DNA of 64,000 bases from assembly GCA_009930275.1 (NCBI GenBank), contig RZYP01000003.1:1-64000 (forward strand), given 5' to 3'. Below the pieces are notes generated by a model, which had not been told where the DNA came from, searched no databases, and saw only the letters and a program-made list of their open reading frames with translations. The translations under genes were made by a program, and so were the position numbers. Numbering within the stretch: the first letter of the stretch is position 1; each line of letters begins with the position of its first letter. Below, piece by piece: positions 54,136 to 63,336 of the stretch. Source of the DNA: Negativicutes bacterium. GTDB taxonomy: Bacteria; Bacillota_C; Negativicutes; Acidaminococcales; Acidaminococcaceae.

Positions 54136-54396
54136 TCAGCGCGGTTCTACAAGCAACTTAATAGCTGTTCTCTGCCCGCCTTCAATTTCAATTTCAATAA
54201 ATGCCGGTATACAGACCAAGTCCATACCGCTGGGAGCAACGAATCCACGCGCTATCGCAATTGCTTTAATTGCTTGGTTTAATGCGCCGGCACCAATAGC
54301 TTGCATTTCTGCTCTTCCATGCTCACGTAAAACTCCTGCAAGGGCTCCTGCTACAGAATTTGGGTTAGATTTTGCCGATACTTTTAGTACGTCCAT
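54136..54396 (-). CDS. spoVS: stage V sporulation protein S
   Basis: SpoVS is a small Alba-like protein that in Bacillus affects septation and coat development during sporulation. The 86-residue sequence matches the family along its length (LKVSAKSNPNSVAGALAGVL, QAIGAGALNQAIKAIAIARG, DLVCIPAFIEIEIEG). A strong GGGGGAGGG site precedes the ATG, and a sigma-H-like promoter lies about 50 bases upstream. The gene suggests a spore-forming lineage, although SpoVS is also kept by non-sporulating species. Confidence 0.95.
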   Translation of the reverse strand: MDVLKVSAKSNPNSVAGALAGVLREHGRAEMQAIGAGALNQAIKAIAIARGFVAPSGMDLVCIPAFIEIEIEGGQRTAIKLLVEPR

Positions 54397-54443
54397 TGAA
54401 ATTACCCTCCCCCTGATTCAATTGCATATATAAAGCTGATTAA

Positions 54444-54472
54444 TATTTCGTTGTAATATCCAGTTATCCTGC
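54444..54472 (-). promoter_or_regulatory. sigma-H-like promoter of spoVS
   Basis: On the minus strand GCAGGATAA (full fit to the RNAGGAWWW -35) and ACGAAATA (one mismatch to RNGAATWW) are 12 bases apart, the sigma-H spacing. spoVS of Bacillus subtilis is known to use sigma-H. Confidence 0.65.
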
Positions 54473-54540
54473 AGAAAAATACTAATATACTGTATACATT
54501 TAAATTTATTTTTCAACCTGTAGAGATTAATAATGAAAAC

Positions 54541-55071
54541 TTACTGTTTTTGCAAAAAATAAATATACAGCGCGCTTAATGTTTTAGCGTCAAAAACAGC
54601 TCCTTCCAAAACCATTCTTCGAACTTCTTCTTGCGATATCAAAGCAACCTCTATAAACTCATCTTCATCAGTATGTTGTTCATGTTTTGTAAGTCCTTCT
54701 GCTAAAAAAATGTGAATAATTTCATTCGTAAAGCCAGGCGTGGTAGCAATTGTAGTAAGTTTAACCAATTTTGCAACAGAATAACCAGTTTCTTCAGATA
54801 GCTCCCTCAAGGCACATGGAAAAGGATCTTCACCCGGCTCAATCTTCCCTGCTGGTATTTCATACAAGACAGCATCCAACGGATATCTATACTGCTTAAC
54901 AAAAACAATTGTTCCATCTTCCATAACCGGTAACACGGCAACTGCGCCTGGATGATGGACCAATTCCCTGGTTGCCTCTCTGCCATTAGGCAAAAAAACT
55001 TTATCCACGTTAATTTTCAAAAATTTTCCTTCAAAAACTGTTGTGGACGAAACAAATTCCTCATACAGCAT
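54541..55071 (-). CDS. nudF: ADP-ribose pyrophosphatase (Nudix)
   Basis: Hydrolyses ADP-ribose to AMP and ribose 5-phosphate. The Nudix box is complete (GKIEPGED, then RELSEETGY), preceded by HHPGAVAVLPVMEDG and VKQYRYPL, typical of NudF. The start is uncertain: the ATG at 55071 (176 residues) gives the usual family N-terminus, while one at 55110 would add 13 residues and lacks a clear ribosome site. It follows recN by about 70 bases. Confidence 0.9.
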   Translation of the reverse strand: MLYEEFVSSTTVFEGKFLKINVDKVFLPNGREATRELVHHPGAVAVLPVMEDGTIVFVKQYRYPLDAVLYEIPAGKIEPGEDPFPCALRELSEETGYSVAKLVKLTTIATTPGFTNEIIHIFLAEGLTKHEQHTDEDEFIEVALISQEEVRRMVLEGAVFDAKTLSALYIYFLQKQ

Positions 55072-55144
55072 ATCTTCTTTTGACTGGCTCAAAATATATC
55101 TTTCCTCCATTTAAAAGATTAAAAATTGAGAAGGTATATGGTTC

Positions 55145-56854
55145 TTAGTTATTTATTCTTAAATCATTCTTAATTTTGCCGGCCATCGCTAAAAGTTGTT
55201 CAGCATTAAGACGAGATGCTTCCGTGATATTGCTTCCACCAGCCATACGCATTATTTCTTCTACACGACTTTGTTTATCAAGAACTTTAAAACATGTTAT
55301 CGTTTTATCGTTCTTCACAGCTTTTTCAATGTAAATATGATTGTCCGCAAAGCTGGCAATCTGTGCCAAGTGAGTAACACATAGTACTTGCCGCATATTT
55401 GCAATAATTGCAATTTTCTCGGCCATTCTTTGCGCCGTGACACCGCCTACACCGGAATCTATTTCATCAAAAACCATTGTAGGTACACCGGATTTTTCCA
55501 ATAAAACGGTTTTGATGGCAAGGGCAACTCGTGACAGTTCACCACCTGAAGCAACTTTGGTAAGCAGTCTAAACTCCTGACCGAGGTTTGCCGTAAAATA
55601 AAATTGAGCTTCATCACAGCCGGCTGGGCCGAATTCTGGCTTGACGGACAACTGCACCCGAAACTCTCCCTGCGGCATAGCTAAATCTTTAATATGCTGA
55701 GAAACCAGCTCTGAGAATAGACCGGCAAATTTCTTTCTGGCACAAGTTAATTCTCCTGCTTTAATTTTTAAAGAATCAGATAAAGAATTTAAAAGCTTTT
55801 GTTTTTGCTCTATTTTTTCTGTAAGCGACTCAAGTTCGCCTAGCTGTCCTTTTGCTTTTATTAAATGCTCTAGTACATCCTCTAAACCAGGTCCATACTT
55901 TTTCTTTAATTTAAAAAGTAAATCAAGTCTCTCTTGTACCTTTGTCAAGTATGCTGGATCAAAATCATTATTTTCAATATATAATCCTAAACTTTGCCTG
56001 GCATCTTCCAACGTCAGCCAAGCACTTTCAAAAATATTATAGAAATCTTCTATTTCCTTATCATATGGTATGATCCCTGCTAACTTATTACGTACCTCGC
56101 TTAAATCATCAAGTATTCCCTGCATCCCGTTTTCATTGCCATTTAACAATTCATATGAGGAAGAAACTGCGCCAATTATTTTTGTATTGTTGGTCAACTT
56201 CTTGGCTGTTTCTTGCAAAGCTTCGTCTTCACCAAGCGATAAGGAAGCAGATTCAATCTCGTTTATCTCCCACTCCAGGTTTTCAGCAATCTGTCCCCTG
56301 TTAGCATTTTGAGTGTCAAGATCTTCAAGTTCCTGCTTAAGATCTATTAATTCAGTGTATTTAGCCCGATAGTCGTTCAATAAAACATCAATTTCCACAG
56401 AACCGTATAAATCAATTAAATTTAATGGTTCTCCGGATTTTAAAAGACGTTGATTCTCGTGCTGGCCGTGAATATCAAGAAGTTGTTCAGAAAGCTGTTG
56501 CAACAATGTTAAAGGCACCTGAATGCCATTGACAGTAGTAAGGCTTTTACCTGATTTTGCAACCTTACGCCGCAAAAATAAATAATCTTCTTCTACTTCT
56601 ATGCCATATTCCTCTAATATCTTGCCCGTTTCACACAAATCAGAAATATCAAAGACAGCCTGTACCCAGAAGTGATCTTCTCCGTCACGAATGTATTCTG
56701 TCGATGCCCTGTTGCCAAGAACAATACCAAGAGCATCGATTAATATGGACTTTCCGGCTCCGGTTTCACCAGAAAAAACGTTAAAGCCTGGTTCCAATTC
56801 TATCATCGCGTCGGCAATTAATGCAAAATTGTGGACATGCAGCGATTTAAGCAT
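55145..56854 (-). CDS. recN: DNA repair protein RecN
   Basis: SMC-like ATPase acting early at double-strand breaks. The 569-residue protein has Walker A GETGAGKSILIDALG, two central coiled coils, and the C-terminal ATPase half (LSRVALAIK signature region, FDEIDSGVGGVTAQRMAEK, LCVTHLAQIASFAD). It follows argR, the common Firmicute order. No SOS box was seen directly before it. Confidence 0.96.
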   Translation of the reverse strand: MLKSLHVHNFALIADAMIELEPGFNVFSGETGAGKSILIDALGIVLGNRASTEYIRDGEDHFWVQAVFDISDLCETGKILEEYGIEVEEDYLFLRRKVAKSGKSLTTVNGIQVPLTLLQQLSEQLLDIHGQHENQRLLKSGEPLNLIDLYGSVEIDVLLNDYRAKYTELIDLKQELEDLDTQNANRGQIAENLEWEINEIESASLSLGEDEALQETAKKLTNNTKIIGAVSSSYELLNGNENGMQGILDDLSEVRNKLAGIIPYDKEIEDFYNIFESAWLTLEDARQSLGLYIENNDFDPAYLTKVQERLDLLFKLKKKYGPGLEDVLEHLIKAKGQLGELESLTEKIEQKQKLLNSLSDSLKIKAGELTCARKKFAGLFSELVSQHIKDLAMPQGEFRVQLSVKPEFGPAGCDEAQFYFTANLGQEFRLLTKVASGGELSRVALAIKTVLLEKSGVPTMVFDEIDSGVGGVTAQRMAEKIAIIANMRQVLCVTHLAQIASFADNHIYIEKAVKNDKTITCFKVLDKQSRVEEIMRMAGGSNITEASRLNAEQLLAMAGKIKNDLRINN

Positions 56855-56872
56855 ATTTTCACCAGCCTTGCA

Positions 56873-57322
56873 TTAAATATGCACATTTAAGTGTGCAGTA
56901 AATTTTGGAATATTTTCGCGTTTATCAATGGCAACAAAGATTGTATCATCCCCGGCAACAGTTCCTAATACTTCAGGCCATTTCATATAATCAATTCCAT
57001 AGGCAACTGCCTGCGCTGTTCCAGGCAATGTACGTATTACAACTAAATTTTCTGAAACTCCAATGCTTATTATAGAATCCTGAAAAGTTCGTTCTAACCT
57101 TCCTTGGGATAGAATCATGCCATGTTCTTTTGGAAAAGCATAACGGTAACCACCGGTTGCATCAGGAATTTTGATAAGCATTAATTCTTTGATATCACGA
57201 GATACGGTTGCCTGCGTAACATCAATGCCGCTATTGCGTAGTGCCTGGGCCAAATCATCCTGCGTTTCAATTACCTGTGACTCGATAATCTCTTTAATTC
57301 GTTCGTGCCTGGCAATTTTCAT
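56873..57322 (-). CDS. argR: arginine repressor ArgR/AhrC
   Basis: Hexameric regulator of arginine metabolism. The 149-residue protein has a winged-helix N-terminal domain (RHERIKEIIESQVIETQDDLAQAL, TVSRDIKELML) and a C-terminal arginine-binding domain (LPGTAQAVAYGID, GTVAGDDTIFVA). No arginine biosynthesis genes occur in the window. It sits in the conserved tlyA-nadK-argR-recN string. Confidence 0.95.
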   Translation of the reverse strand: MKIARHERIKEIIESQVIETQDDLAQALRNSGIDVTQATVSRDIKELMLIKIPDATGGYRYAFPKEHGMILSQGRLERTFQDSIISIGVSENLVVIRTLPGTAQAVAYGIDYMKWPEVLGTVAGDDTIFVAIDKRENIPKFTAHLNVHI

Positions 57323-57360
57323 TTTTTCACCCCTTAATTATCCTCAAAGCAATATTCTGT

Positions 57361-58218
57361 TCAGTCCCTTCGTAGCTTTTCCTGCCAGGTTTCATAGTAT
57401 GTTGAAGGATAGATGCGAAGAAACTTCACGCTAAGTGGACTTTTTTGAATTACAACTTTTTCGTTCTCAGTTATACGCTTTATATTGATTCCATCTGTCG
57501 CAAGGTACCATTCACCACAAGGCGGCATAACCTTGATTTCGATAGCATCTGACATCGGAATAATCAACGGTCTTGTTTCCAATGAGTGTGCGCATATCGG
57601 AGTTAAAATGCTAACATCCAATCCCGGATAAACAATGGGCCCGCCTGCGGCAAGTGAATATGCGGTTGAGCCTGTAGCAGTTGCAACGATAACTCCGTCA
57701 GATGGGTAGGCAATTGACTTTTGCCCTGCTATCTTGACGTCCAGCCTAGCCAAACGAGAAAAATGTCCTTTGGTCAGCACAAAATCATTAAGAGCGTGAG
57801 CTCTTAGAACCTCAGCTTTGTCGCTATTAAATACTACAGCTTGTAACATGCTTCTGTTTTCGACGCTGTATTCGCCATCTCTGACCTTCAAGATTGCCAT
57901 TTCCATTTGAGGCAGTTCAACTTCGGTTAAAAAACCCAACTTCCCTAAATTTACGCCAAAAACCGGTATTTTTAGTGATGCGGTGTATCTAGTCATTCTT
58001 AATAACGTTCCATCGCCACCCAAAGACATTGCCGCTGTCAAACAATTCATTGAGGATTGTTGCTCAATGGAGTATCCTTTGCACCCGTATTCGTTAGCAA
58101 TTGAGTCAGGTAAAACCGCAACTATGCCGTTAGTGTGGCAAAAGTTAACAACATGTTCCAAAATATTAAGAACGCTGCTTTTCTCCAGATTAGGAAAAAT
58201 ACCTAATACTAATCTCAT
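57361..58218 (-). CDS. nadK: NAD kinase
   Basis: Phosphorylates NAD to NADP. The 285-residue protein has the GGDG motif (LGGDGTLLRMTRY), PVFGVNLGKLGFLTE, HALNDFVL and PSDGVIVATATGSTAYSLAAGGPI. It overlaps tlyA by 4 bases. NADP supply links to NfnAB and Dxr functionally. Confidence 0.96.
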   Translation of the reverse strand: MRLVLGIFPNLEKSSVLNILEHVVNFCHTNGIVAVLPDSIANEYGCKGYSIEQQSSMNCLTAAMSLGGDGTLLRMTRYTASLKIPVFGVNLGKLGFLTEVELPQMEMAILKVRDGEYSVENRSMLQAVVFNSDKAEVLRAHALNDFVLTKGHFSRLARLDVKIAGQKSIAYPSDGVIVATATGSTAYSLAAGGPIVYPGLDVSILTPICAHSLETRPLIIPMSDAIEIKVMPPCGEWYLATDGINIKRITENEKVVIQKSPLSVKFLRIYPSTYYETWQEKLRRD

Positions 58219-59039
58219 ATTCTTTTCTCCTCTACTGTGTCTGGTAAAGAGCCATGTGATAACAATACCGTTTTTCTTATAAGAGCACTATCAATATCGT
58301 CAGTTTGATTCTGTGTCAAGAACAACAAATACTCAATATTTCCTTCTGGGCCCTTTATTGGGGAATAATCAAGACCACCAATGCCAAACCCTTCTGCTTT
58401 TGCCATAGCAACTACTTTCTCAATTACTTCTTCATGAACTTTCGAATCACGAACAACACCTTTTTTACCAACCTTTTCCTTGCCTGCCTCAAACTGTGGC
58501 TTTATCAATGCCATCACACATGCATCAGAACTTAGTATTTTTTTTACGGCCGGTAATACTTTATCCAAAGAAATAAAAGCAACGTCGATAGTCGCAATTT
58601 CAATTTTTTCCGGTAAGGATGACTCATCTAAATACCTGACATTAGTGCGTTCCATGTTAACAACACGTTCATCAGTGCGAAGACTCCAGGCTAGTTGGCC
58701 ATAACCAACATCAATGGCATAAACTTTCCTGGCGCCGTTTTGCAGGGAACAATCAGTAAAACCACCTGTAGACGCCCCTATGTCAGCAACAACTTTATTA
58801 TTCATTGAGATAGGAAAAACTTTTAAAGCCTTTTCTAGCTTTAATCCTCCCCGGCTTACATAAGGAAGCTTATTACCAATAATCTTTACTTTAACCGCTT
58901 CTGCGACTTGTGTACCAGGTTTATCAACTTTCAGATCATTGACAAGAACCAAACCGGCCATAATCGCAGCCTGTGCCTTAGAGCGGGTTTCATAAAAACC
59001 TTGTTCTACTAAGAGTGCATCTAACCGTTGCTTTGACAC
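58215..59039 (-). CDS. tlyA: TlyA family rRNA 2'-O-methyltransferase
   Basis: A 274-residue protein with an N-terminal S4 RNA-binding domain (RLDALLVEQGFYETRSKAQAAI region) and an FtsJ-like methyltransferase (VADIGASTGGFTDCSLQ, VYAIDVGYGQLAW). TlyA methylates cytidines in 16S and/or 23S rRNA in several bacteria. It starts with GTG, overlapping dxs by 19 bases. Confidence 0.94.
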   Translation of the reverse strand: MSKQRLDALLVEQGFYETRSKAQAAIMAGLVLVNDLKVDKPGTQVAEAVKVKIIGNKLPYVSRGGLKLEKALKVFPISMNNKVVADIGASTGGFTDCSLQNGARKVYAIDVGYGQLAWSLRTDERVVNMERTNVRYLDESSLPEKIEIATIDVAFISLDKVLPAVKKILSSDACVMALIKPQFEAGKEKVGKKGVVRDSKVHEEVIEKVVAMAKAEGFGIGGLDYSPIKGPEGNIEYLLFLTQNQTDDIDSALIRKTVLLSHGSLPDTVEEKRI

Positions 59040-60931
59040 AATTCTCCCCCATTTTCTTCAACCAAACATTCTTTTATGCGTTTTACCATACTATTGATAT
59101 CAAGCCCGACTTCCTTAAAAAGCGAAGCTTTGTCTCCATGCGGAACAAGCAAGTCCGGAATACCTATTGTTAATACCCTTGTATGTTCCAATAAACCTTT
59201 TTCATTCATTAGTTCCAGAATTTCAGAACCAACACCACCGGCTGTAACGTTCTCCTCCATTACCACTAGAACTCTGTGGCTTTGGGCGTGTTCAGCCAAC
59301 AAGTCTTCATCAAGCGGCTTTATATAGCGAATATTGACGACGCCGGCTTCCAAGCCGTCTTTCTGCAGCTTCGAGGCAACAGAAAGAGCACAACTAACCA
59401 TGCTGCCAGCCGCCCAAATACAGATATTTTTGCCCTTAGAAAGCTGTTCCGCTTTACCATAAGGCAAAAATTTCAAATCCTCTTCACAATCAACGCCAAG
59501 ACCACTGCCCCTGGGGTAACGAATCGCTACCGGTTTTCCCAATTTAAGTGCAGTATACAGCATGTGTCTAAGCTCATTTTCATCCTTAGGAGCCATGATC
59601 GTCATACCAGGCATCATTCTCAGATATGAATAATCAAAAACTCCGTGATGGGTATAACCGTCGTCCCCTACCAAACCAGCCCTGTCAATACAAAACACCA
59701 CTGGCAGGTTCTGCATGCAAACATCATGCAAGACCTGATCATATGAGCGTTGCAAAAAAGTCGAATAAATGGCAACAACCGGTCGCATATTATTCGCCGC
59801 CAAGCCTGCCGCCATAGTTACAGCATGCTGCTCAGCTATACCAACATCAAAGAATCTTTCAGGATATTTTTCCGAAAATTTGGCTAAGCCAGTCCCGTCA
59901 CGCATTGCTGCAGTAATTGCAACTACATCAGAATTATTCTCAGCAATTTTAACAAGCGTATCACCAAAAACCTCCGTGTAAGTACGATGTTCTCCTTCAA
60001 CTTTTATTTTCTCGCCTGTTGTTATTTCAAAGGCCCCTGTTCCATGAAATTTGTTAGGATTAATTTCTGCCGGCAAGTATCCCTTACCTTTTTTTGTTAT
60101 AACATGCAGAAATATAGGTTTATCTATATTTTTCGCTCGCTCCAAGATATCTATCAGTCCATCAAGATTATGTCCGTCAACAGGCCCAACATAGGTAAAC
60201 CCAAGTTGTTCAAAAATCATCCCGGGAGCCAAAAAATACTTTAAAGCATCTTTCACGCGTCTGGCAGTTTTCGCAACATGTTCGCCGATAGTTGGTATGC
60301 TCATTATCAAACTTTCAACATCGGTTTTAAGATGTGAATATGTCGGATCTGTCCTGAGTCTGCCCAAATAATCGGAGAGCGCGCCTACATTTTCAGAAAT
60401 AGACATTTCGTTGTCGTTAAGAATAACCATGATTTTTTTCTGCAATACCCCTGCATTATTCAGTGCCTCAATTGCCATACCACCGGTGAGGGCACCATCT
60501 CCTATAACAGCAATGACGTTATAATCGTCGCCTCGCAAGTCGCGGGCAACAGCCATGCCCAAAGCTGCAGAAATTGAAGTGCTTGAATGGCCTGTTCCGA
60601 ACGAATCATGTTCGCTTTCGGATCTTTTGGGAAAACCTGAAATACCGCCATATTGACGCAAGGTTTCAAAACGTTCTCTTCTGCCTGTTAAAATTTTATG
60701 CACATATGCCTGATGCCCAACATCCCAGACGATTTTATCGGTCGGGGTGTTAAAAACCTTGTGCAAAGCCAGCGTCAATTCAACTACCCCTAAATTGGGA
60801 GCTAAATGACCGCCAGTTTTTGAAATAACATTGACTAGAAAATTCCTAATCTCTTGCGCGAGCTTAGTCATCTCTTCAGTATTCAATTTTTTGATGTCAT
60901 TAGGTGAATTTATTGTACTTAGCAACTGCAC
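59021..60931 (-). CDS. dxs: 1-deoxy-D-xylulose-5-phosphate synthase
   Basis: First enzyme of the MEP isoprenoid pathway, thiamine-diphosphate dependent, condensing pyruvate and glyceraldehyde 3-phosphate. The 636-residue protein has WDVGHQAYVHKIL, GDGALTGGMA with the ThDP metal site, and DRAGLVGDDGYTHHG. It starts with GTG. It lies between ispA and tlyA, the standard Firmicute string. Confidence 0.97.
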   Translation of the reverse strand: MQLLSTINSPNDIKKLNTEEMTKLAQEIRNFLVNVISKTGGHLAPNLGVVELTLALHKVFNTPTDKIVWDVGHQAYVHKILTGRRERFETLRQYGGISGFPKRSESEHDSFGTGHSSTSISAALGMAVARDLRGDDYNVIAVIGDGALTGGMAIEALNNAGVLQKKIMVILNDNEMSISENVGALSDYLGRLRTDPTYSHLKTDVESLIMSIPTIGEHVAKTARRVKDALKYFLAPGMIFEQLGFTYVGPVDGHNLDGLIDILERAKNIDKPIFLHVITKKGKGYLPAEINPNKFHGTGAFEITTGEKIKVEGEHRTYTEVFGDTLVKIAENNSDVVAITAAMRDGTGLAKFSEKYPERFFDVGIAEQHAVTMAAGLAANNMRPVVAIYSTFLQRSYDQVLHDVCMQNLPVVFCIDRAGLVGDDGYTHHGVFDYSYLRMMPGMTIMAPKDENELRHMLYTALKLGKPVAIRYPRGSGLGVDCEEDLKFLPYGKAEQLSKGKNICIWAAGSMVSCALSVASKLQKDGLEAGVVNIRYIKPLDEDLLAEHAQSHRVLVVMEENVTAGGVGSEILELMNEKGLLEHTRVLTIGIPDLLVPHGDKASLFKEVGLDINSMVKRIKECLVEENGGELCQSNG

Positions 60932-60997
60932 TGGAAAATCCTTCCTTTTTCTACAATATCAAATCTTGAGAGAACATTTAAAATAAACATATTAATA

Positions 60998-61873
60998 TTA
61001 TGACTTACGATTACAAACCATATTGGCAATTTGACGTAATGGTTCTGCCTTATCACCGAACATATCAAGACAAGCCAGAGCTTCGTTTAATGTTTTCTCG
61101 GCCAGCGCTTTGGCACCTTCCAGTGAACAAATAGTAACATAGGTTGGTTTAGATTTCTTTGCGTCGCTGCCTGCAGCTTTTCCCATTTCTGTCGGGTCCC
61201 CCTCAACGTCTAAAATATCATCAGTAATTTGAAAAGCCAAGCCAATGAGATCTGCGAACTTAGTTAGTGCCAGCAACTGTGCGCTGTCAGCTCCTGCCAG
61301 ACGTGCGCCGGATCTCACTGCGGCAATAAATAAAGCTCCTGTTTTAGCAGCATGTAAAATATTTAATTCCGTAATCGATATTTCTTTACCTTCATCATCA
61401 ATGTCCAACGCTTGGCCACCTACCATACCATAATTACCGGCGCACATTGCAACTTCATGAACGGTCTCAATTAATATCGAAGGACTTATGTTTTTCTGTT
61501 CAAGCATTATTTCAAAAGCTAATGTCAGAAGAGCGTCTCCGGCCAATAATGCCATTGCGTCACCAAAAACTTTATGATTTGTTAATCTGCCTCGTCTATA
61601 ATCATCATCGTCCATCATTGGAAGATCATCGTGAATCAAAGAGTACGTATGAATCATTTCCAAGCCACAGGCAACCGGCAAATAATTATAACCATTGCCG
61701 CCAACGGCGTCAGCGGTCGCCATCAAAAGTAAAGGCCGTATCCGTTTGCCGCCTGCCAGTAAACTATATCGCATAGCCTCATCAACACGAGAGATACCTT
61801 TTTTTGACATGCTTTTTTCTAAATAATTATTCACTAATTTTTTTCTATCATCATAATATTTTGCGAAATCCAT
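60998..61873 (-). CDS. ispA: polyprenyl (farnesyl) diphosphate synthase
   Basis: Builds farnesyl diphosphate, substrate of UppS encoded at 48-49 kb. The 291-residue protein has GGKRIRPLL, the first Asp-rich motif DDLPMMDDDDYRRG and the second one (FQITDDILD). The ATG just after the xseB stop (4 bases apart, GGAGAGG upstream) gives the normal N-terminus; longer starts overlap xseB. Confidence 0.95.
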   Translation of the reverse strand: MDFAKYYDDRKKLVNNYLEKSMSKKGISRVDEAMRYSLLAGGKRIRPLLLMATADAVGGNGYNYLPVACGLEMIHTYSLIHDDLPMMDDDDYRRGRLTNHKVFGDAMALLAGDALLTLAFEIMLEQKNISPSILIETVHEVAMCAGNYGMVGGQALDIDDEGKEISITELNILHAAKTGALFIAAVRSGARLAGADSAQLLALTKFADLIGLAFQITDDILDVEGDPTEMGKAAGSDAKKSKPTYVTICSLEGAKALAEKTLNEALACLDMFGDKAEPLRQIANMVCNRKS

Positions 61874-61874
61874 A

Positions 61875-62123
61875 CTATTTTTCAACCTCTCCAAATGGAA
61901 TGAAATTGTATTCATCTTCATTATTTGCCACTACTTTTTGCACTTCCTGCTGTGCAGTATTAAGTTTAGCAAGACAAGCATGGCTTAATTCAACCCCTTC
62001 TTTAAATACCTCCAGGGCTTCTTCTAGTGGCAGCTCTCCGCTTTCCAGGAGTTGCACATTAGATTCAAGTTTACTTAATGCTTCTTCAAATTTCAAGTCT
62101 TTAATTTTTTTCTTCACAGCCAT
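61875..62123 (-). CDS. xseB: exodeoxyribonuclease VII small subunit
   Basis: The 82-residue XseB shows the family helical pair: LKFEEALSKLESNVQLLESGELPLEEALE, then FKEGVELSHACLAKL. Its start overlaps the end of xseA by 23 bases. XseA and XseB together form exonuclease VII, which degrades single-stranded DNA. Confidence 0.95.
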   Translation of the reverse strand: MAVKKKIKDLKFEEALSKLESNVQLLESGELPLEEALEVFKEGVELSHACLAKLNTAQQEVQKVVANNEDEYNFIPFGEVEK

Positions 62124-63336
62124 AACAATTTACCGCCTTCTTCAAATCTTTTACCTCAGAAATAATGATGCCATCTACGGTTATTGTATTAATTGTATCG
62201 CCTACATTTATTGCTTTGATCGTTTTAATAATTACTCCATTATTATTTCTCGCTATACTGTATCCTCTACTCATAATAGTCAAAGGGCTGCCTGCATCAA
62301 GTCTTGTTATCAGCAGTTCATGCTTGTGCTCAAATAATTGCACAGTTCTCTTCATAGTAAGCGTCAAACGTTGGAAATTAGAATCGACAACTATTTTTTT
62401 ATCAATCAGCCACCTGTCTGGTTCTTTAAAAACCCACGAATTGCTTAAGGCGGCGATTTTGCTCTCGTTGTTGTCGATAAGAGATTGAATTGCGCGAACA
62501 TTTCTTTTACGCAATTGTTCAATGTAACGAAGAATCTCATAAACATCAGGAACAACTATTTCGGCAGCTTGAGAAGGGGTTGCAGCTCTGCGATCAGCGG
62601 CGAAATCAGATAAAGTGAAGTCTGTTTCATGGCCAACGGCTGTCACAATAGGAATTTCAGATGCTGCTATAGCGCGGACAACCTTCTCTTCATTAAACGC
62701 CCACAAATCCTCAATCGAGCCTCCACCGCGGCCAACTATCAAGACATCTGCCAGTTTGTGTCTGTTCATAAAGGCAATGGCCCTTACTATATCACTACCA
62801 GCTTCAAAGCCCTGAACTTTAATGGGGAAAAGGACTAGTTGTATTCCGGGGTTGCGTCTCTTAGCGACAGTTATTATGTCATGAATAGCTGCACCGGAAG
62901 GCGAAGTGATTATCCCCACTCTTTGTGGCTGAGTCGGGATGGATTTTTTCACCTCAGAGGCAAAAAGACCTTCTGAATATAGCTTATTTTTCAACATCTC
63001 ATAGGCCGCCATTAAACCACCGGCGCCGCTGGCAATCATACAATCAACGTAAAGCTGGTAAATGCCATCACGTTCATAAACACCTATACGGCCAATCGTT
63101 AAAACTTTATCGCCGTCTTTGGGTGAGAATTTAAGTTCAGCAGCTCTGCTGCGAAACATAACCGCTTTAATGACACTTTCCTTATCTTTTAATGTAAAAT
63201 AGCAGTGTCCAGATGCATACTTTCTAAAGTTGGAAAGCTCACCTTGAATCTGTATGTTAAAAAAATCAGCATTAGATTCTATCATCTGCTTAATTATTCG
63301 ATTAACATCACTAACGGTATAAATGTTATCGATCAT
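62101..63336 (-). CDS. xseA: exodeoxyribonuclease VII large subunit
   Basis: The catalytic subunit of exonuclease VII. The 411-residue protein has an N-terminal OB fold (IQGELSNFRKYASGHCYFTLKD split over residues 30-52), the catalytic region (GIITSPSGAAIHDI, VGRGGGSIEDLWAFNEE, SAVGHETD-like TAVGHETDFTLSDFAADRRAATPS) and coiled helices. The ATG after GGAGAAATATA is preferred; a longer frame would overlap the upstream gene. Confidence 0.95.
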   Translation of the reverse strand: MIDNIYTVSDVNRIIKQMIESNADFFNIQIQGELSNFRKYASGHCYFTLKDKESVIKAVMFRSRAAELKFSPKDGDKVLTIGRIGVYERDGIYQLYVDCMIASGAGGLMAAYEMLKNKLYSEGLFASEVKKSIPTQPQRVGIITSPSGAAIHDIITVAKRRNPGIQLVLFPIKVQGFEAGSDIVRAIAFMNRHKLADVLIVGRGGGSIEDLWAFNEEKVVRAIAASEIPIVTAVGHETDFTLSDFAADRRAATPSQAAEIVVPDVYEILRYIEQLRKRNVRAIQSLIDNNESKIAALSNSWVFKEPDRWLIDKKIVVDSNFQRLTLTMKRTVQLFEHKHELLITRLDAGSPLTIMSRGYSIARNNNGVIIKTIKAINVGDTINTITVDGIIISEVKDLKKAVNCYGCEEKN

